64,000 bases of DNA, taken from contig NZ_CP088014.1 of NCBI RefSeq assembly GCF_021044685.1, positions 5,566,001 through 5,630,000 on the forward strand. The letters run 5' to 3'. The notes beneath the pieces were generated by a model. It was not told the origin of the DNA and ran no database searches. It saw nothing but the letters and a program-made list of their open reading frames with translations. The position numbers and the translations under genes were made by a program. This DNA is from Bradyrhizobium daqingense. Lineage in GTDB: Bacteria > Pseudomonadota > Alphaproteobacteria > Rhizobiales > Xanthobacteraceae. Below, piece by piece: positions 22,751-30,980 of the stretch; position 1 is the stretch's first letter; each line of letters begins with the position of its first letter.

Positions 22751-22810
22751 CCGGAGCGTGACCGCCGCCTCCTCGGCCGGACGGGATGTCCGCGCTGCGA
22801 GAAAAGATTG

Positions 22811-22831
22811 CCCTGCAGCGGTGCTGCAGGG
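22811..22831 (+). terminator. Probable terminator hairpin
   Basis: A perfect nine-base stem CCCTGCAGC/GCTGCAGGG has a three-base loop and lies 61 bases after the secreted-protein gene. The T-run after it is poor, so its role as a terminator is uncertain. Confidence 0.45.
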
Positions 22832-22938
22832 TTGGCCTTGTCCGGCATGAAGGCTCTAACCCGGCCGACAATTGGACCCGGGTCCGGCGCGCTCAGCCCT
22901 TGCTTCGGCACCCGCCGGGGCGCTAAAGAGGCGCGATT

Positions 22939-23015
22939 GGGCGGTTAGCTCAGCTGGTTAGAGCATCTCGTTTACACCGAGAGGGTCCGCGGTTCGAATC
23001 CGTGACCGCCCACCA
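22939..23015 (+). tRNA. tRNA-Val (anticodon TAC), island integration site
   Basis: Acceptor GGGCGGT pairs with ACCGCCC, the D-arm is AGCTCAGCTGGTTAGAGC, the anticodon loop TTTACAC carries TAC, the T-arm has GGTTCGAATCC, and CCA is encoded. The last 47 bases are repeated exactly at 41284-41330, which marks this gene as the attachment site of the island. The gene stays intact because the repeat restores its 3' half. Confidence 0.97.
22969..23015 (+). repeat. attL, 47-bp direct repeat
   Basis: Runs from CGTTTACACC to GACCGCCCACCA within the tRNA-Val gene. It is identical to 41284-41330, and no shorter or mismatched alignment is needed. Confidence 0.92.
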
Positions 23016-23032
23016 ATTAAATCAGTTAGTTA

Positions 23033-24556
23033 GTCGTCCGTGAAGAAGGACTAAGCCACTGATCGGGAATCTCGATTTGGGCTAAGGGGCATTTCCAGAT
23101 TGCAAGGTTTTGATGCTTTGGGCGTCAGAACCTTGCGATTTGGTTTTCGTGGATTCCCTCGAAGCGGGAAGCATGATTCCTTGTCTGCATCGGAGGGAAC
23201 GATGCGGCCGAAGAAGCACAAGACGACGGGATCGAACGATCTGTTCCGGGCTCGGCTCGACCAGATCATCAATATGAAGCACGAGCTGGTTCTGCTCGCC
23301 GGCAAGGTCGATTGGGACTGGATCGACGGCGAGATCGCGCCGCTCTACAGCGAGAACGGCAGGCCCGGGATCGAGACGCGCTTCATGATCGGTCTGCTGT
23401 TGCTCAAGCACATTTACGGGCTGTCCGATGAGGAGGTGTGCGAGCGCTGGGTCCATGACCCATACTTCCAGTTCTTCACCGGGGAAGAGTTCTTTCAGCA
23501 CACGTTCCCGCACGAGCGCTCGGACCTGAGCCATTGGCGCAAGCGGCTTGGCGACAAGCTGGAGTTGCTGCTGGCCGAGAGCTTGCGGGTAGCGCACGAG
23601 GCCGGTGCATTACGCAGCCAGGACCTCAAGCGGGTTACGGTCGACACCACGGTGCAGCCGAAGGCCATCACCTTTCCGACCGATGCCAAGCTGCTGCATG
23701 CGGCCATCAAGGGGCTCAACCGCCTGGCGATCAGGCACGGCGTCAGGCTGCGGCAATCCTATGCTCGCATCGCCAAGGCCGCCGCGATGATGGCCGGCCG
23801 CTACGCCCATGCCAAACAGTTCAGGCGGCATCAGCGGCAGTTGCGTATCCTGCGTAGCCGGCTGGGCCGGATCATCCGCGACATCCGCCGCAAGATCGAA
23901 GGCCAGCCAGCACTGGAGCAGGCGTTCGCCCTCCCGCTCGGCCGGGCCACGCAGATCCGCTCGCAGCAGCAGCGCCAGCGCGGCTGGAAGCTCTATTCCT
24001 TCCATGCCCCGGAAGTGGAGTGCATCGGCAAGGGCAAGGCCAGCGCGCCTTACGAGTTCGGCGTGAAGGCCTCCATCGTCACCAACAACCGCCGGGCTCC
24101 CGGTGGCCTGTTCGTGCTGCACGCCAGCGCACTGCCCGACAACCCCTACGACGGTCACACCTTGCGGGACGTCATTGACCGCACCGAGACACTCACCGGC
24201 TGTCCGATCGAGCGGGCCTATGTCGACAAGGGATACCGCGGCCACGACGCACAAAATCCCCGTCGCGTCTTCATCTCCGGCCAGAAGCGCGGCGTTTTCG
24301 GTGTCATCAAGCGCGAGCTGCGCCGCCGCTCCGCCATCGAGCCCATCATCGGACACCTGAAGGCGGAAGGCCACCTCGGGCGCTGCTACCTCAAAGGCCG
24401 CGCCGGCGATGCCGCCAACGTCGTCCTCTCAGCCGTCGGACACAACTTCCGCCGCATCCTCGCCTGGCTGAGATATCTCTTGTGCCTGTTCCTGGCCCAG
24501 CTATGGCGCACGCTCGCCCGGCCAGCCTCGATCAATCCGGCTTCTTAACGGACGAC
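23033..24556 (+). mobile_element. Insertion sequence, IS5 family type
   Basis: The 1524-bp element has imperfect terminal inverted repeats. The left end GTCGTCCGTGAAGAAG and the reverse of the right end GTCGTCCGTTAAGAAG agree at 15 of 16 positions. A TA dinucleotide flanks both ends and may be the target duplication. It contains one transposase gene. It lies 17 bases inside the left end of the island, between attL and the integrase gene. Confidence 0.85.
23202..24548 (+). CDS. IS5-type DDE transposase
   Basis: The start ATG at 23202 follows GGAGGGAACG. The frame extends upstream to 23100, but that part has no protein-like composition. The 448-residue product has an N-terminal DUF772-like helical domain (GRPGIETRFMIGLLLLKHIYG, SDLSHWRKRLG). 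The DDE catalytic core follows, with the first Asp in KRVTVDTTVQPK, the second in RAYVDKGYRG and the Glu in AIEPIIGHLKAEGH. The frame is intact, so the element may still move. Confidence 0.92.
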   Translation: MRPKKHKTTGSNDLFRARLDQIINMKHELVLLAGKVDWDWIDGEIAPLYSENGRPGIETRFMIGLLLLKHIYGLSDEEVCERWVHDPYFQFFTGEEFFQHTFPHERSDLSHWRKRLGDKLELLLAESLRVAHEAGALRSQDLKRVTVDTTVQPKAITFPTDAKLLHAAIKGLNRLAIRHGVRLRQSYARIAKAAAMMAGRYAHAKQFRRHQRQLRILRSRLGRIIRDIRRKIEGQPALEQAFALPLGRATQIRSQQQRQRGWKLYSFHAPEVECIGKGKASAPYEFGVKASIVTNNRRAPGGLFVLHASALPDNPYDGHTLRDVIDRTETLTGCPIERAYVDKGYRGHDAQNPRRVFISGQKRGVFGVIKRELRRRSAIEPIIGHLKAEGHLGRCYLKGRAGDAANVVLSAVGHNFRRILAWLRYLLCLFLAQLWRTLARPASINPAS

Positions 24557-24607
24557 TAGTTAGCAAGACGCGGGTTCCGCTACGGCAACGATAACGGCAA
24601 TGAAACG

Positions 24608-25714
24608 TCATGCCGCCTTGCCCCTCTTCTTTGAAAACGCGTCGCCAACGCTCGACTGGTGGTCTGGGTGGTGATGCCCGTAGATAGACTCTAGGGTCTT
24701 CATCGTCATCCCTAGGTAGCCGGCCGCTTCGAATTTGTCTGCGCGGCGCTGCATCAGCCACGTAGCGGCCGTGTGGCGGAAGGTGTGGCGAACCACCTTT
24801 GTGTCAGTGCCAGGGAAGACGGCCTTCGCAAGCCTCGCAAACGCCTTTTTAGGGTCGGCAGCGCGTCCCTGGTACTCGCACACGTAACGCGCTCCTAGGC
24901 GCCGCCATCGCCTCAGATGAGCCAATAGGCGCGCGGGAATGCGCTGCACGGGCGCCCGTTTGTTCGTTGGAACGTTCTCGCCGAGCCAAGTCCGATGGAA
25001 CAGCCCGTTTTCGACGTCGACATACGGTCTCCCCTCCTCTTTCTCGAACGAGGCCCGCCATATCCGCGCCGACCGGCTGCCAGTATAGACCGCGCAGATA
25101 ATGAAGCGGGCCACGTGCCGAGTTGGATGATACTTGGTGGGCTCACCCTTGAAGGTCTGACGAAAGCGGTACGCACGCCACAGCAATTGCGCGACCTGGT
25201 CCGGTTGAAGGAAGGTCGTTCTTTTCGGTGGCGGCTCTGGCACCGTCACCTTGATCATATGGCGACACACGCCATCTGCGATGGCCATGTTGATCGCTGA
25301 CCTGAGGTCTTCAAGCTCGCGCCGCGCTGCCGCGCTAGAGCCGCGCTGGTCTTCGTATTCCTTGCAGGTCGCGCGCGAAATGTCGGCAAGCGTCTTCTCG
25401 CCCCAAAAATCGAGTACAGCGTCCATACGCTGAGCCAGCGCCTTGGGCCGAGCGACAGTTGCGCCCTTCACTTTGAGATACGTGGCCACGACTTCCGCGA
25501 TGTAGATCTCTTCGGCCGGGCGCTGCTTCGGCTTCGCGGTGACGCTGAACTGCTTGGCTAGATAGTCCTGGAAGAACTTTTCAGCGCCTTGGTGGTCATC
25601 CTTGCTGCAGCCAGTGCTAATCTGCTTTCCTCGGTGCAGGACGAGCCAGATGCTATCGCGGTCCTTGTCCGCAGGACGGAGCCAGAGGCGGGCTGGTTTG
25701 GCTGGACGCGGCAT
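24608..25714 (-). CDS. Tyrosine-type site-specific integrase
   Basis: The ATG at 25714 is preceded by GAGGGAACG and gives 368 residues. The track frame to 26029 reads upstream noise. The N-terminal part is the SAM-like core-binding domain (LAQRMDAVLDFWGEKTLADI). The catalytic set is visible as the Arg in VYTGSRSARI, HTFRHTAATWLM with the His-xx-Arg pair, and the Tyr in ESIYGHHHPDH. It is read towards the attL end, as is usual for islands in tRNA genes. The product would integrate and excise the island at the tRNA-Val repeat. Confidence 0.93.
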   Translation of the reverse strand: MPRPAKPARLWLRPADKDRDSIWLVLHRGKQISTGCSKDDHQGAEKFFQDYLAKQFSVTAKPKQRPAEEIYIAEVVATYLKVKGATVARPKALAQRMDAVLDFWGEKTLADISRATCKEYEDQRGSSAAARRELEDLRSAINMAIADGVCRHMIKVTVPEPPPKRTTFLQPDQVAQLLWRAYRFRQTFKGEPTKYHPTRHVARFIICAVYTGSRSARIWRASFEKEEGRPYVDVENGLFHRTWLGENVPTNKRAPVQRIPARLLAHLRRWRRLGARYVCEYQGRAADPKKAFARLAKAVFPGTDTKVVRHTFRHTAATWLMQRRADKFEAAGYLGMTMKTLESIYGHHHPDHQSSVGDAFSKKRGKAA

Positions 25715-25968
25715 CGTTCCCTCATTTCCTCGATAGACCGAAGCGTGGTGAAGTCTTTGTTGGCGAACCGCTCGATGACCAGATTGCCTTTGGCCGCCTC
25801 CCTGCGGAGGCCGCTCACGGTCATCCCACCGTACGGAAAGGCATAATCGAGTGCGTCCTTGAGCCTCAACGGGCGGTCTGGGTCGATGTTGTCGTTGGCG
25901 GGATCGGGCAAGAGCGTGCCCCTTGAGAATGAATTGCTCTGCGAACCTCGCCGGCCATGCCGACGCAC
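25558..25968 (-). CDS. Excisionase-like DNA-binding protein overlapping the integrase
   Basis: A 136-residue frame in a different register that overlaps the first 157 bases of the integrase gene. Its core (LRLKDALDYAFPYGGMTVSGLRREAAKG) is the short helix-turn-helix form seen beside integrases in Bradyrhizobium islands, followed by IERFANKDFTTLRSIEEM and a Thr/Ser-rich tail. The match to that family is from memory and cannot be tested here. It would assist excision or set the direction of recombination. Confidence 0.7.
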   Translation of the reverse strand: MRRHGRRGSQSNSFSRGTLLPDPANDNIDPDRPLRLKDALDYAFPYGGMTVSGLRREAAKGNLVIERFANKDFTTLRSIEEMRERCRVQPNQPASGSVLRTRTAIASGSSCTEESRLALAAARMTTKALKSSSRTI

Positions 25969-26039
25969 AAGGGTGGATGGTGAACCGCTGGCGTTTCGCT
26001 GCTGGGCCTCGTGGCCGGCGATTCACCACCCTATGCTAA

Positions 26040-26423
26040 TTATACCATGGCCGGTTCGGGCTGGCCCTCCCGACGCGCCCTCACCGGCATCCGGTGAACC
26101 TCGGGCTCGATTTCGTCGTCGCAGATGCCGAGCTGGATCACCACCAAATCGTCGTCCGCGCGAAGGTGCTTGTCGAGCAGCGCGACGACGTAATTATCCC
26201 GCACCTTCTGATCGGGGTCCTGCTTGCATGCCCATCGATGCCAAGGCAAGGCACGCACATTGGCCTCCGGATCGTCGCAGTAGCGCCCGTGTCCCGTTTT
26301 GCCGGTATGTGCACTGGCGTACGGCCTGACGCCGGCTTCGCGAAGCCCGTGAAAATACGTCCTCGCGCAGAAAGGCGTTGAAAGATCGATACCAGCGCTA
26401 GCATTGAGATTCAGATTAGACAT
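26040..26423 (-). CDS. Hypothetical island protein, 127 residues
   Basis: GGGGAAG lies four bases before the ATG, which supports a real gene. The protein is charged, with a C-terminal acidic stretch (LLDKHLRADDDLVVIQLG). No domain is recognised. It is divergent from the ribbon-helix-helix gene at 26486, and 71 bases separate it from the excisionase-like gene. Confidence 0.6.
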   Translation of the reverse strand: MSNLNLNASAGIDLSTPFCARTYFHGLREAGVRPYASAHTGKTGHGRYCDDPEANVRALPWHRWACKQDPDQKVRDNYVVALLDKHLRADDDLVVIQLGICDDEIEPEVHRMPVRARREGQPEPAMV

Positions 26424-26485
26424 TTACTTCCCCAATCGTGTCCGGTGCGTTTGACCGGCCCCGATTTTCTGTTACACCGGAAATC

Positions 26486-26680
26486 ATGGCAAAGTCAATA
26501 ACGGTGACACCGAAAAAGAAGCGAGGCCGCCCGGCCACCGGGCGCGATCCACACGTTACTGCGCGCCTGCCGCAGAACTTGATAGACGCAATCGAGGTGT
26601 GGGCTTTTAAGAATGGGTCCTCCCGCTCCGAAGCCATCCGGCGGCTGGTCGAGATCGGGCTAAAGGCCAAAACGAAGTAG
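26486..26680 (+). CDS. Ribbon-helix-helix protein with AT-hook-like tail
   Basis: A 64-residue protein. The N-terminus has KKKRGRPATGRDP, an AT-hook-like basic stretch. It is followed by a CopG/Arc-type ribbon-helix-helix (HVTARLPQNLIDAIEVWAFKNG, SSRSEAIRRLVEIG). GGAAA lies a few bases before the ATG at 26486; the ATG 48 bases upstream is in frame but less likely. Such proteins often repress nearby genes, and the next genes on this strand are the nuclease module. Confidence 0.75.
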   Translation: MAKSITVTPKKKRGRPATGRDPHVTARLPQNLIDAIEVWAFKNGSSRSEAIRRLVEIGLKAKTK

Positions 26681-26776
26681 GACGCCCCCAAGACAGTTGA
26701 CCAAGTGCGTCTCTGTTGATGTGAATAACACGGATAACTCAGGTATTCCGCTTACATTACAACCGGGGGTGACCAT

Positions 26777-26803
26777 CCTGATCGCATTTCGCGAATCAGG
26801 AGG
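26777..26803 (+). promoter_or_regulatory. Hairpin overlapping the ribosome site of the small Cas2-like gene
   Basis: CCTGATCGC pairs with GCG-A-ATCAGG (one bulged A, loop ATTTC). The 3' arm takes in the first three bases of the AGGAGG ribosome site at 26798-26803. It could hide the site and lower translation until opened. This is inferred from sequence only. Confidence 0.5.
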
Positions 26804-26809
26804 TTCATC

Positions 26810-27094
26810 ATGGGCGTCTTTTTAGTGACTTGGGATCTGAACAAGCAGCGCGCGAACTACAACGAAGCGCGGCAGGCGCTGGTCACGCATCTTGCGCGCT
26901 ACAACCACATCAAGGATCCAGGGTTGGACTCAGTGTGGTTCATCGAATCGTCCACGACCGCGGACGCGGTTTCGGCAGACATCCTAACGAAGATGGATAA
27001 GAACGATCGGCTAATCGTGACCAAGCTTGTAAGCGGGCAGCATCAAGGCTGGCTCGACAAGTCGGTTTGGGATTGGATCAATCCTCGCCTCTGA
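26810..27094 (+). CDS. Small protein resembling the Cas2/SinR-like ferredoxin fold
   Basis: The protein has 94 residues behind a strong AGGAGG. The opening GVFLVTWDLNKQR and later SVWFIESSTTADAV and KNDRLIVTKLVSG follow the beta-alpha-beta order of the Cas2 or SinR-like group: a first strand with an Asp (VTWDLN), and later hydrophobic strands. This is a pattern resemblance, not a confirmed match. It ends 32 bases before the nuclease gene on the same strand, so the two are very likely one operon. Confidence 0.65.
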   Translation: MGVFLVTWDLNKQRANYNEARQALVTHLARYNHIKDPGLDSVWFIESSTTADAVSADILTKMDKNDRLIVTKLVSGQHQGWLDKSVWDWINPRL

Positions 27095-27126
27095 CGGTAG
27101 GTAATGGCTTTTGAACGCGAGTTTCC

Positions 27127-28599
27127 ATGGCCACTTTTTTTAGTGAGTATTTTGGAATTGATGCGGAAACGCTGGACAGTTATGGCGCCCTGAACATTTC
27201 GATCGTCAATGACCTTCCGTTGTTTATTGATCCATTCTTGCTGTTTAACAGCGAGAACGGGGAGTACCGCGTCCTCCACGATGCAATGATCGACTACCTA
27301 GTGTTCCTTCGCGATCGGTCCGCGAAGGGACCGGTCAGCGATGCCCTGCTGTCGAGTTGGTATTGCTTCGGCGAGGTGAGGCAAAACTGGCTCGGATTTT
27401 CCATTAGCGGCAACGGGGGTACCGGGCTCGGAATGGATTTCGCTCGGGCCCTACATAGCAACCTGCATAGCTTGTTCTCAGACTTCGGTGAGGAAAAAAT
27501 CACCGAGGGAAGTCACTTGGAAAAAGTGTGCTTGATCTCCGATGGCGTCGGACGCGACAACATCAGCGATTTCACGACGAATCTGATTAAGGATTATCTG
27601 TGTCGATATACTGAGCAGTTCGCCGCCCAGCACCTGAAGCCCAGCGATGTGAGGCGGGTGGCTGTCGAGAAGGTTCGTTTTAATTACGAAACGGAGACAT
27701 GGCAGCGGGCCACATATGCTCTGCCTTGGGTTAAAGATGATTTCGTCATCCTGACCCCAAAGGATATCCTGACCAGAGACGAAAATTGGATCAACAAAAG
27801 TGATCTGCTTGGCGACTTCCAGCAAATTCCAACGGCAATTTCAGATGGAGAGCTAAGGGCGCAAGTTGAAAATTACTTCTACAAGATTCTCAGAAAGCCC
27901 GGTCGTCGACGCAAACCCAGCTCGAAAGAGCGATCAGAGGCGGCCAGAAGGACTCTGTTGGAATTCCCTCAGCTCATAGATTACTACATCAAGCTGAAGG
28001 AACAGCACGGCGAAGAAGCCACCGACATTAGTGCCGAAAAGGTGCTTGCAACCGAGTATATGTTCATCCGGCAGATAGCCGAAATCCAGCACACGTTATT
28101 CCGCGAGACTGCGTTTTACGGCACGAATGGAGGCACCTACGAAGAGGCACACGCGCGCGTCTCCTATTTGAGGGATGTCATCGAGAACAAGGGCGGGCAT
28201 CGTTTATTCTATCACGAGGGGAAGCCAATTCAGCGAGAAAAGGATCTTCAGATCCTCTATCGCCTCGTCTGGTTTGGCACCCCCTCAGAGGTCGGCACCG
28301 AAGCAAACGATGGCAGAGGTCCTGTCGACTTCAAAATCTCACGAGGCGCCCATGACAAAACACTGATCGAGATGAAGCTAGCAAAGAACACGCAGCTAGA
28401 ACGAAACCTTGAGAAGCAAGTCCCGATTTACCAAGCGGCAAGCGATGCCAAAAACGCAATCAAAGTGATCATCTATTTCAGCATCACCGAGCTTCGCAAG
28501 GTGACTAAGATTTTGAAGAAACTAGGCATGGCGGACAACAAAGATATCGTTCTGATTGACGCACGTGACGACAACAAACCGTCTGGTTCTAAAGCGTAA
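27127..28599 (+). CDS. Large protein with C-terminal PD-(D/E)XK nuclease signature
   Basis: A 490-residue protein. The first 400 residues (starting MATFFSEYFGIDAETL, with LPLFIDPFLLF) are of unknown fold. The C-terminal part has Asp401 in GPVDFKIS, Glu415 and Lys417 in LIEMKLAKN, and Gln431 in EKQVPIYQ. That is the D...ExK...Q order of PD-(D/E)XK nucleases, ending in a strand (VIIYFSI). No ATPase or other partner is seen, only the small gene before it. Base use is A+T-richer than the flanks. A defence role is likely by context: lone cargo in an integrated element. I cannot name the system. Confidence 0.75.
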   Translation: MATFFSEYFGIDAETLDSYGALNISIVNDLPLFIDPFLLFNSENGEYRVLHDAMIDYLVFLRDRSAKGPVSDALLSSWYCFGEVRQNWLGFSISGNGGTGLGMDFARALHSNLHSLFSDFGEEKITEGSHLEKVCLISDGVGRDNISDFTTNLIKDYLCRYTEQFAAQHLKPSDVRRVAVEKVRFNYETETWQRATYALPWVKDDFVILTPKDILTRDENWINKSDLLGDFQQIPTAISDGELRAQVENYFYKILRKPGRRRKPSSKERSEAARRTLLEFPQLIDYYIKLKEQHGEEATDISAEKVLATEYMFIRQIAEIQHTLFRETAFYGTNGGTYEEAHARVSYLRDVIENKGGHRLFYHEGKPIQREKDLQILYRLVWFGTPSEVGTEANDGRGPVDFKISRGAHDKTLIEMKLAKNTQLERNLEKQVPIYQAASDAKNAIKVIIYFSITELRKVTKILKKLGMADNKDIVLIDARDDNKPSGSKA

Positions 28600-28804
28600 C
28601 CCCATGCCGCGCGATCTCAGCCCCACTGGCGTCAACCACGATTACGACCGTGCCCGCATCAAGGTCGCATTCGGGATCGCTGGCAATATCCCGAGCAACG
28701 CGGGCGCCGTATTGAGCTGCCAGCTCAGGTGAGCCAAACATCTCGCCCTCATCGTCCGGCTGCGTCTCGCCCCTGTGGAAGATCGGAAAGTAGTATCGTT
28801 GCAT
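28589..28804 (-). CDS. DUF6894-type small protein
   Basis: The start is taken at 28804 because GAGGG lies about eight bases before it, five codons after the frame's first Met. The 71-residue protein (MQRYYFPIFHRGETQPDDEG) has the short YYF...G...DDEG pattern of DUF6894 proteins, which are common in Bradyrhizobium. It converges on the nuclease gene, and the stop codons overlap by 11 bases. A second member of this group lies at 36995. Function unknown. Confidence 0.7.
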   Translation of the reverse strand: MQRYYFPIFHRGETQPDDEGEMFGSPELAAQYGARVARDIASDPECDLDAGTVVIVVDASGAEIARHGVTL

Positions 28805-28886
28805 AGCGGCGGCCCTCATCTTTTCGGGCCATCATGCGTCATGCCGGGACGCGACGAACCTGTCAGAAATGACAGGGTCGCGCCCT

Positions 28887-29633
28887 TCACGCCGCTACCC
28901 GCCTCGCCCTCCAACCCGTCCAGTCCATCGGCTTTGGCCTAATCTTCTTACCAGCCCGATCCTCCCGCCAGCGGTGGACCGCGCGTTGCGACACACCCTC
29001 GCGCGTGACGGTCGTGAGGACCGCATGACCTCCGACATAGTAGATGCCATCGGTGGCGCGGCGGCGCCGCTGAATCTCCATCATATGGAGCAGGTCAAGC
29101 TCTGCATCGCGCGAGTCACGATTGACGCCAATCGGCCATCCCGCGGCCAGAAGATCTTCGATGGGCGGCGTTGGGTTTGCCAGGATTGGTAGCTCGACCA
29201 GGTCGTGCGCGACGCTGTCAGGATCAGTGTGCGCGCTATTCTCACGAACCCACTTTAGCTTCTCCCCACCATTCGACAGTTCGATCGCAAAAGCCGCCGG
29301 CCGATCTTCAGCTTCGAGCCAGCCTACAAGCACGACAGTGGCATATTCGCTAGCGCCAACACGCTCATGTTCAATGTACCAATCGAACGCACCGTGGAAC
29401 CACTCCCGATCCTTGGCGACAACCTGGTCAAACGTGGCGCAGCTGTTCGCGAGCATCTCAGCAAGCAGGTAGGAGAAGCTCGCCGGCCCAGTCGACGCAA
29501 TCGCTGCCCGCATTCCCCTGATAGGCAGGCATTTTGGGAAGTCAGTCTGAACCACCTTGCCGTGCACGTAGAGCAGCGTGTCAGTCATCATGTGCACAGC
29601 GTTGCTCTGCACCAGTGCGCTAATTGCACTCAT
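28887..29633 (-). CDS. Proteasome-like Ntn-hydrolase-type protein (Ser1 form)
   Basis: The protein has 248 residues. After loss of Met the N-terminal residue is Ser1 (SAISALVQSNAVHMMTD). Asp17 lies in MMTDTL and Lys33 in DFPKCLP, the spacing of the catalytic set of proteasome beta-type Ntn hydrolases (nucleophile 1, Asp17, Lys33). It is followed by a hydrophobic strand (AAIASTGPASFSYLL). The 206-residue protein at 33316 is a paralogue with Thr1. The gene follows the tape-measure gene directly in the same phage transcript. A self-processing or peptidase role is inferred; no substrate is known. Confidence 0.65.
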   Translation of the reverse strand: MSAISALVQSNAVHMMTDTLLYVHGKVVQTDFPKCLPIRGMRAAIASTGPASFSYLLAEMLANSCATFDQVVAKDREWFHGAFDWYIEHERVGASEYATVVLVGWLEAEDRPAAFAIELSNGGEKLKWVRENSAHTDPDSVAHDLVELPILANPTPPIEDLLAAGWPIGVNRDSRDAELDLLHMMEIQRRRRATDGIYYVGGHAVLTTVTREGVSQRAVHRWREDRAGKKIRPKPMDWTGWRARRVAA

Positions 29634-30908
29634 TCAAATGGTCTCCATGTTAGCCAATGAGCGGACACCTAAGCCGATGGCCGGTGTTGCACCTATCGTC
29701 TTAGCGGTCTGCTTGGATTGCGAATTGATTTGACTCTGGAAGCTCTTGAGCGCCTGCTCTTGCTCACTAGCAGCATCTTGCGCCGCCTTCCTTCGGTCGT
29801 TGTACGATAGGATCGCGAGCTGATTATCTCGCTCGCGCGCTGCAGCTAGCCGTTCTTCAGTGCCGCCGGCTTTTTCGAGCGCGGCGAGATAGTTTTTGAG
29901 GATCTTCTCACGATCGTCGAGGTTTGGCGTGACCGTGCCGGCAAGTTTCTTCATAGCGTCGGCGAAAGCCTCGCCTTGCTGGGCGGCAGCCAATGCTTCG
30001 GCGCCAAAGCCGCGAATTGACTTCTGAGCGCTCTGGAGCGCCAACTCGATCTTGTTCGTCTGCTCCGTGGCATCAAGGAGCGACTTGCCGTATTTTCTGA
30101 GGTTCTCGTCTGCCGAGTTGTCGACAACGTTGGAGACGGCCTCCCGGAACGCCCTGACGTCAGGCTTGCCGGCCTTCACAGAGGCATTGAAATCATCAAT
30201 TGCCTTTCGGAATGGCGCGAACTTGTCGGCCGCCTCGGCAAGGGGTCGCCCAAAATCGTCCACGAACTGCGCCATCGGCACAGCTGCCGAAAGCGCAGAC
30301 TGAGAAAGTCGCTCCAGCTCCTTTTGAAGGCCATCAGTGGACAAGCTGAGCAACGTCTTGAAGACGGAGATGCTGCCCTTGCTGAGAGTTTCAACACCTT
30401 TGCCAGCCTCACCGTAAGAATCTTTAAGCGAAGCTATAAGGTCACTGTGTACTTTCAAACGGTCGTCAAGATCACCGACTCCGCCAAGAGCTGTGCCGAT
30501 GTACTGCACGGCGGCACCGCCAAGCGCGATCGTCGCAATCGTGGCCAGACTTGTAGGCGTTAATAGCGATGCGAACGCAGTACCAAGCAGCCCTACAGCG
30601 CCCGCTGCACCACTCTGCCCCAGCACCTGGCTTATCTGGGTGCCCTGCTGCAGAGCTACGGTGAACGGCGACTGGCCGCCCTGAAGCTGGACCGCAATGT
30701 CCTGGAACTGGGCCGCCAAGTTGGCGGTCTGGAATTTCGCGCCACTGAGAGACTTCGTGACGTCGTCAATCTTCTTGGGCGCCTTCGTGAAGGCGGTCCC
30801 AAGGCTATTGTCAACCGCGCCGATCTGCCCTACCAGCTTATCAAGCTGGCGCTGCATGGCTCGCGTGTCGGCCGAAATCGATAGAATTAGTTGTTCGTTA
30901 TCAGCCAA
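29634..30908 (-). CDS. Phage tail tape-measure protein, short
   Basis: The frame starts with TTG at 30908 behind GGGGAG. It has 424 residues with an alpha-helical, coiled-coil composition. The tail-length domain (NLAAQFQDIAVQLQGGQSPF, LQQGTQISQVLGQSG) is clear, followed by the hydrophobic run LLTPTSLATIATIALGGAAV. Tape measures of siphophages are normally much longer, so this one is shortened or belongs to a small tail. The gene lies between the tail fibre and an Ntn-hydrolase-type gene. Confidence 0.85.
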   Translation of the reverse strand: MADNEQLILSISADTRAMQRQLDKLVGQIGAVDNSLGTAFTKAPKKIDDVTKSLSGAKFQTANLAAQFQDIAVQLQGGQSPFTVALQQGTQISQVLGQSGAAGAVGLLGTAFASLLTPTSLATIATIALGGAAVQYIGTALGGVGDLDDRLKVHSDLIASLKDSYGEAGKGVETLSKGSISVFKTLLSLSTDGLQKELERLSQSALSAAVPMAQFVDDFGRPLAEAADKFAPFRKAIDDFNASVKAGKPDVRAFREAVSNVVDNSADENLRKYGKSLLDATEQTNKIELALQSAQKSIRGFGAEALAAAQQGEAFADAMKKLAGTVTPNLDDREKILKNYLAALEKAGGTEERLAAARERDNQLAILSYNDRRKAAQDAASEQEQALKSFQSQINSQSKQTAKTIGATPAIGLGVRSLANMETI

Positions 30909-30980
30909 CTTTGGCTCCCCGAAATAGTTCTGAGTATTGGTGGGCCCGCTTGCGCTTGGCTACGGTCGCCGCAAATGCGA

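Noticed and set aside
23100..23201. N-terminal extension of the transposase frame
   Set aside because: It precedes a good ribosome site at 23202 and has no similarity to the transposase N-terminus of this group.
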